From contig NC_080071.1 of the NCBI RefSeq assembly GCF_949987535.1, positions 26,558,236 through 26,622,235 of the forward strand: a stretch of DNA of 64,000 nucleotides. The letters are read 5' to 3'. This DNA is from Balaenoptera acutorostrata. Lineage: Eukaryota > Chordata > Mammalia > Artiodactyla > Balaenopteridae. Below the pieces are notes generated by a model. The model had not been told where the DNA came from. It worked only from the letters and a program-made list of their open reading frames with translations, and ran no database searches. Shown piece after piece: positions 63,961-64,000 of this stretch. Each line of letters begins with the position of its first letter. Within the stretch, counting starts at the first letter, position 1. A program made the translations under genes and the position numbers.

Positions 63961-64000
63961 TGTAAAGAGGCTGGTGTGACTTTTTACATGCGGTCTCTAA

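Noticed and set aside
1..64000. Prokaryotic-type system, CRISPR array or horizontally transferred cluster
   Set aside because: All structure is explained by a spliced vertebrate gene and mammalian repeats; no spaced direct repeats of CRISPR type and no bacterial gene layout.

Overview
This is a mammalian nuclear window, almost certainly from a cetacean. It is AT-rich, intron-rich and has no operon-like gene packing. It carries about ten tRNA-derived CHR SINEs (A/B-box head starting near 'cttccctggtggcgcagtgg', tails of AATA or poly-A), most with clear target-site duplications (TSDs). CHR SINEs are typical of whales, hippos and ruminants, and the long subtype seen here is typical of whales. 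There is no prokaryotic content, CRISPR array or operon.

Positions 1-35250, minus strand: the 5' half of one protein-coding gene, SLC38A11, a putative sodium-coupled neutral amino acid transporter of the SLC38/AAAP family. Coding exons 1-7 and the first 44 nt of exon 8 can be placed to the base. All introns are GT-AG, the reading frame is open across all eight exons (221 codons), and the first ATG lies in a CpG island (about 35210-35520) behind an in-frame stop. The introns hold layered repeats: MIR, L2, old L1, MaLR-type LTRs, a Tigger/pogo-type MITE, CHR SINEs, and a 2.2 kb retroposed cDNA on the minus strand that splits a MIR and was itself later hit by a SINE.

Positions 35520-64000: intergenic sequence upstream of SLC38A11 with no exon I can support. 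By mammalian synteny, which I know but cannot see here, this side leads toward SCN3A. It is dominated by LINEs. The centrepiece (42430-51630) is a composite of two young L1s in the same orientation. One is full-length with open ORF1 and ORF2 (45808-51617). It is joined head-to-tail to an L1 piece lacking both ends (42443-45807), and a single 13-bp TSD brackets the whole 9.2 kb. That pattern suggests one retrotransposition of a read-through transcript. Farther right are a roughly 290-bp inverted duplication with a 1.28 kb spacer (55117-56984), more SINEs, and an old LTR split by an apparently chimeric L1 insertion (62906-63527).

How it fits together: the only host gene is SLC38A11. Everything else is transposable-element layering, whose nesting order can be read directly: MIR/L2 and old L1 first, then MaLR, DNA transposons and retroposed cDNA, then young L1 and CHR SINEs. 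I found no undescribed gene system. The most notable items are structural: the L1 tandem, the inverted duplication, the retroposed cDNA and the SINEs with double tails.
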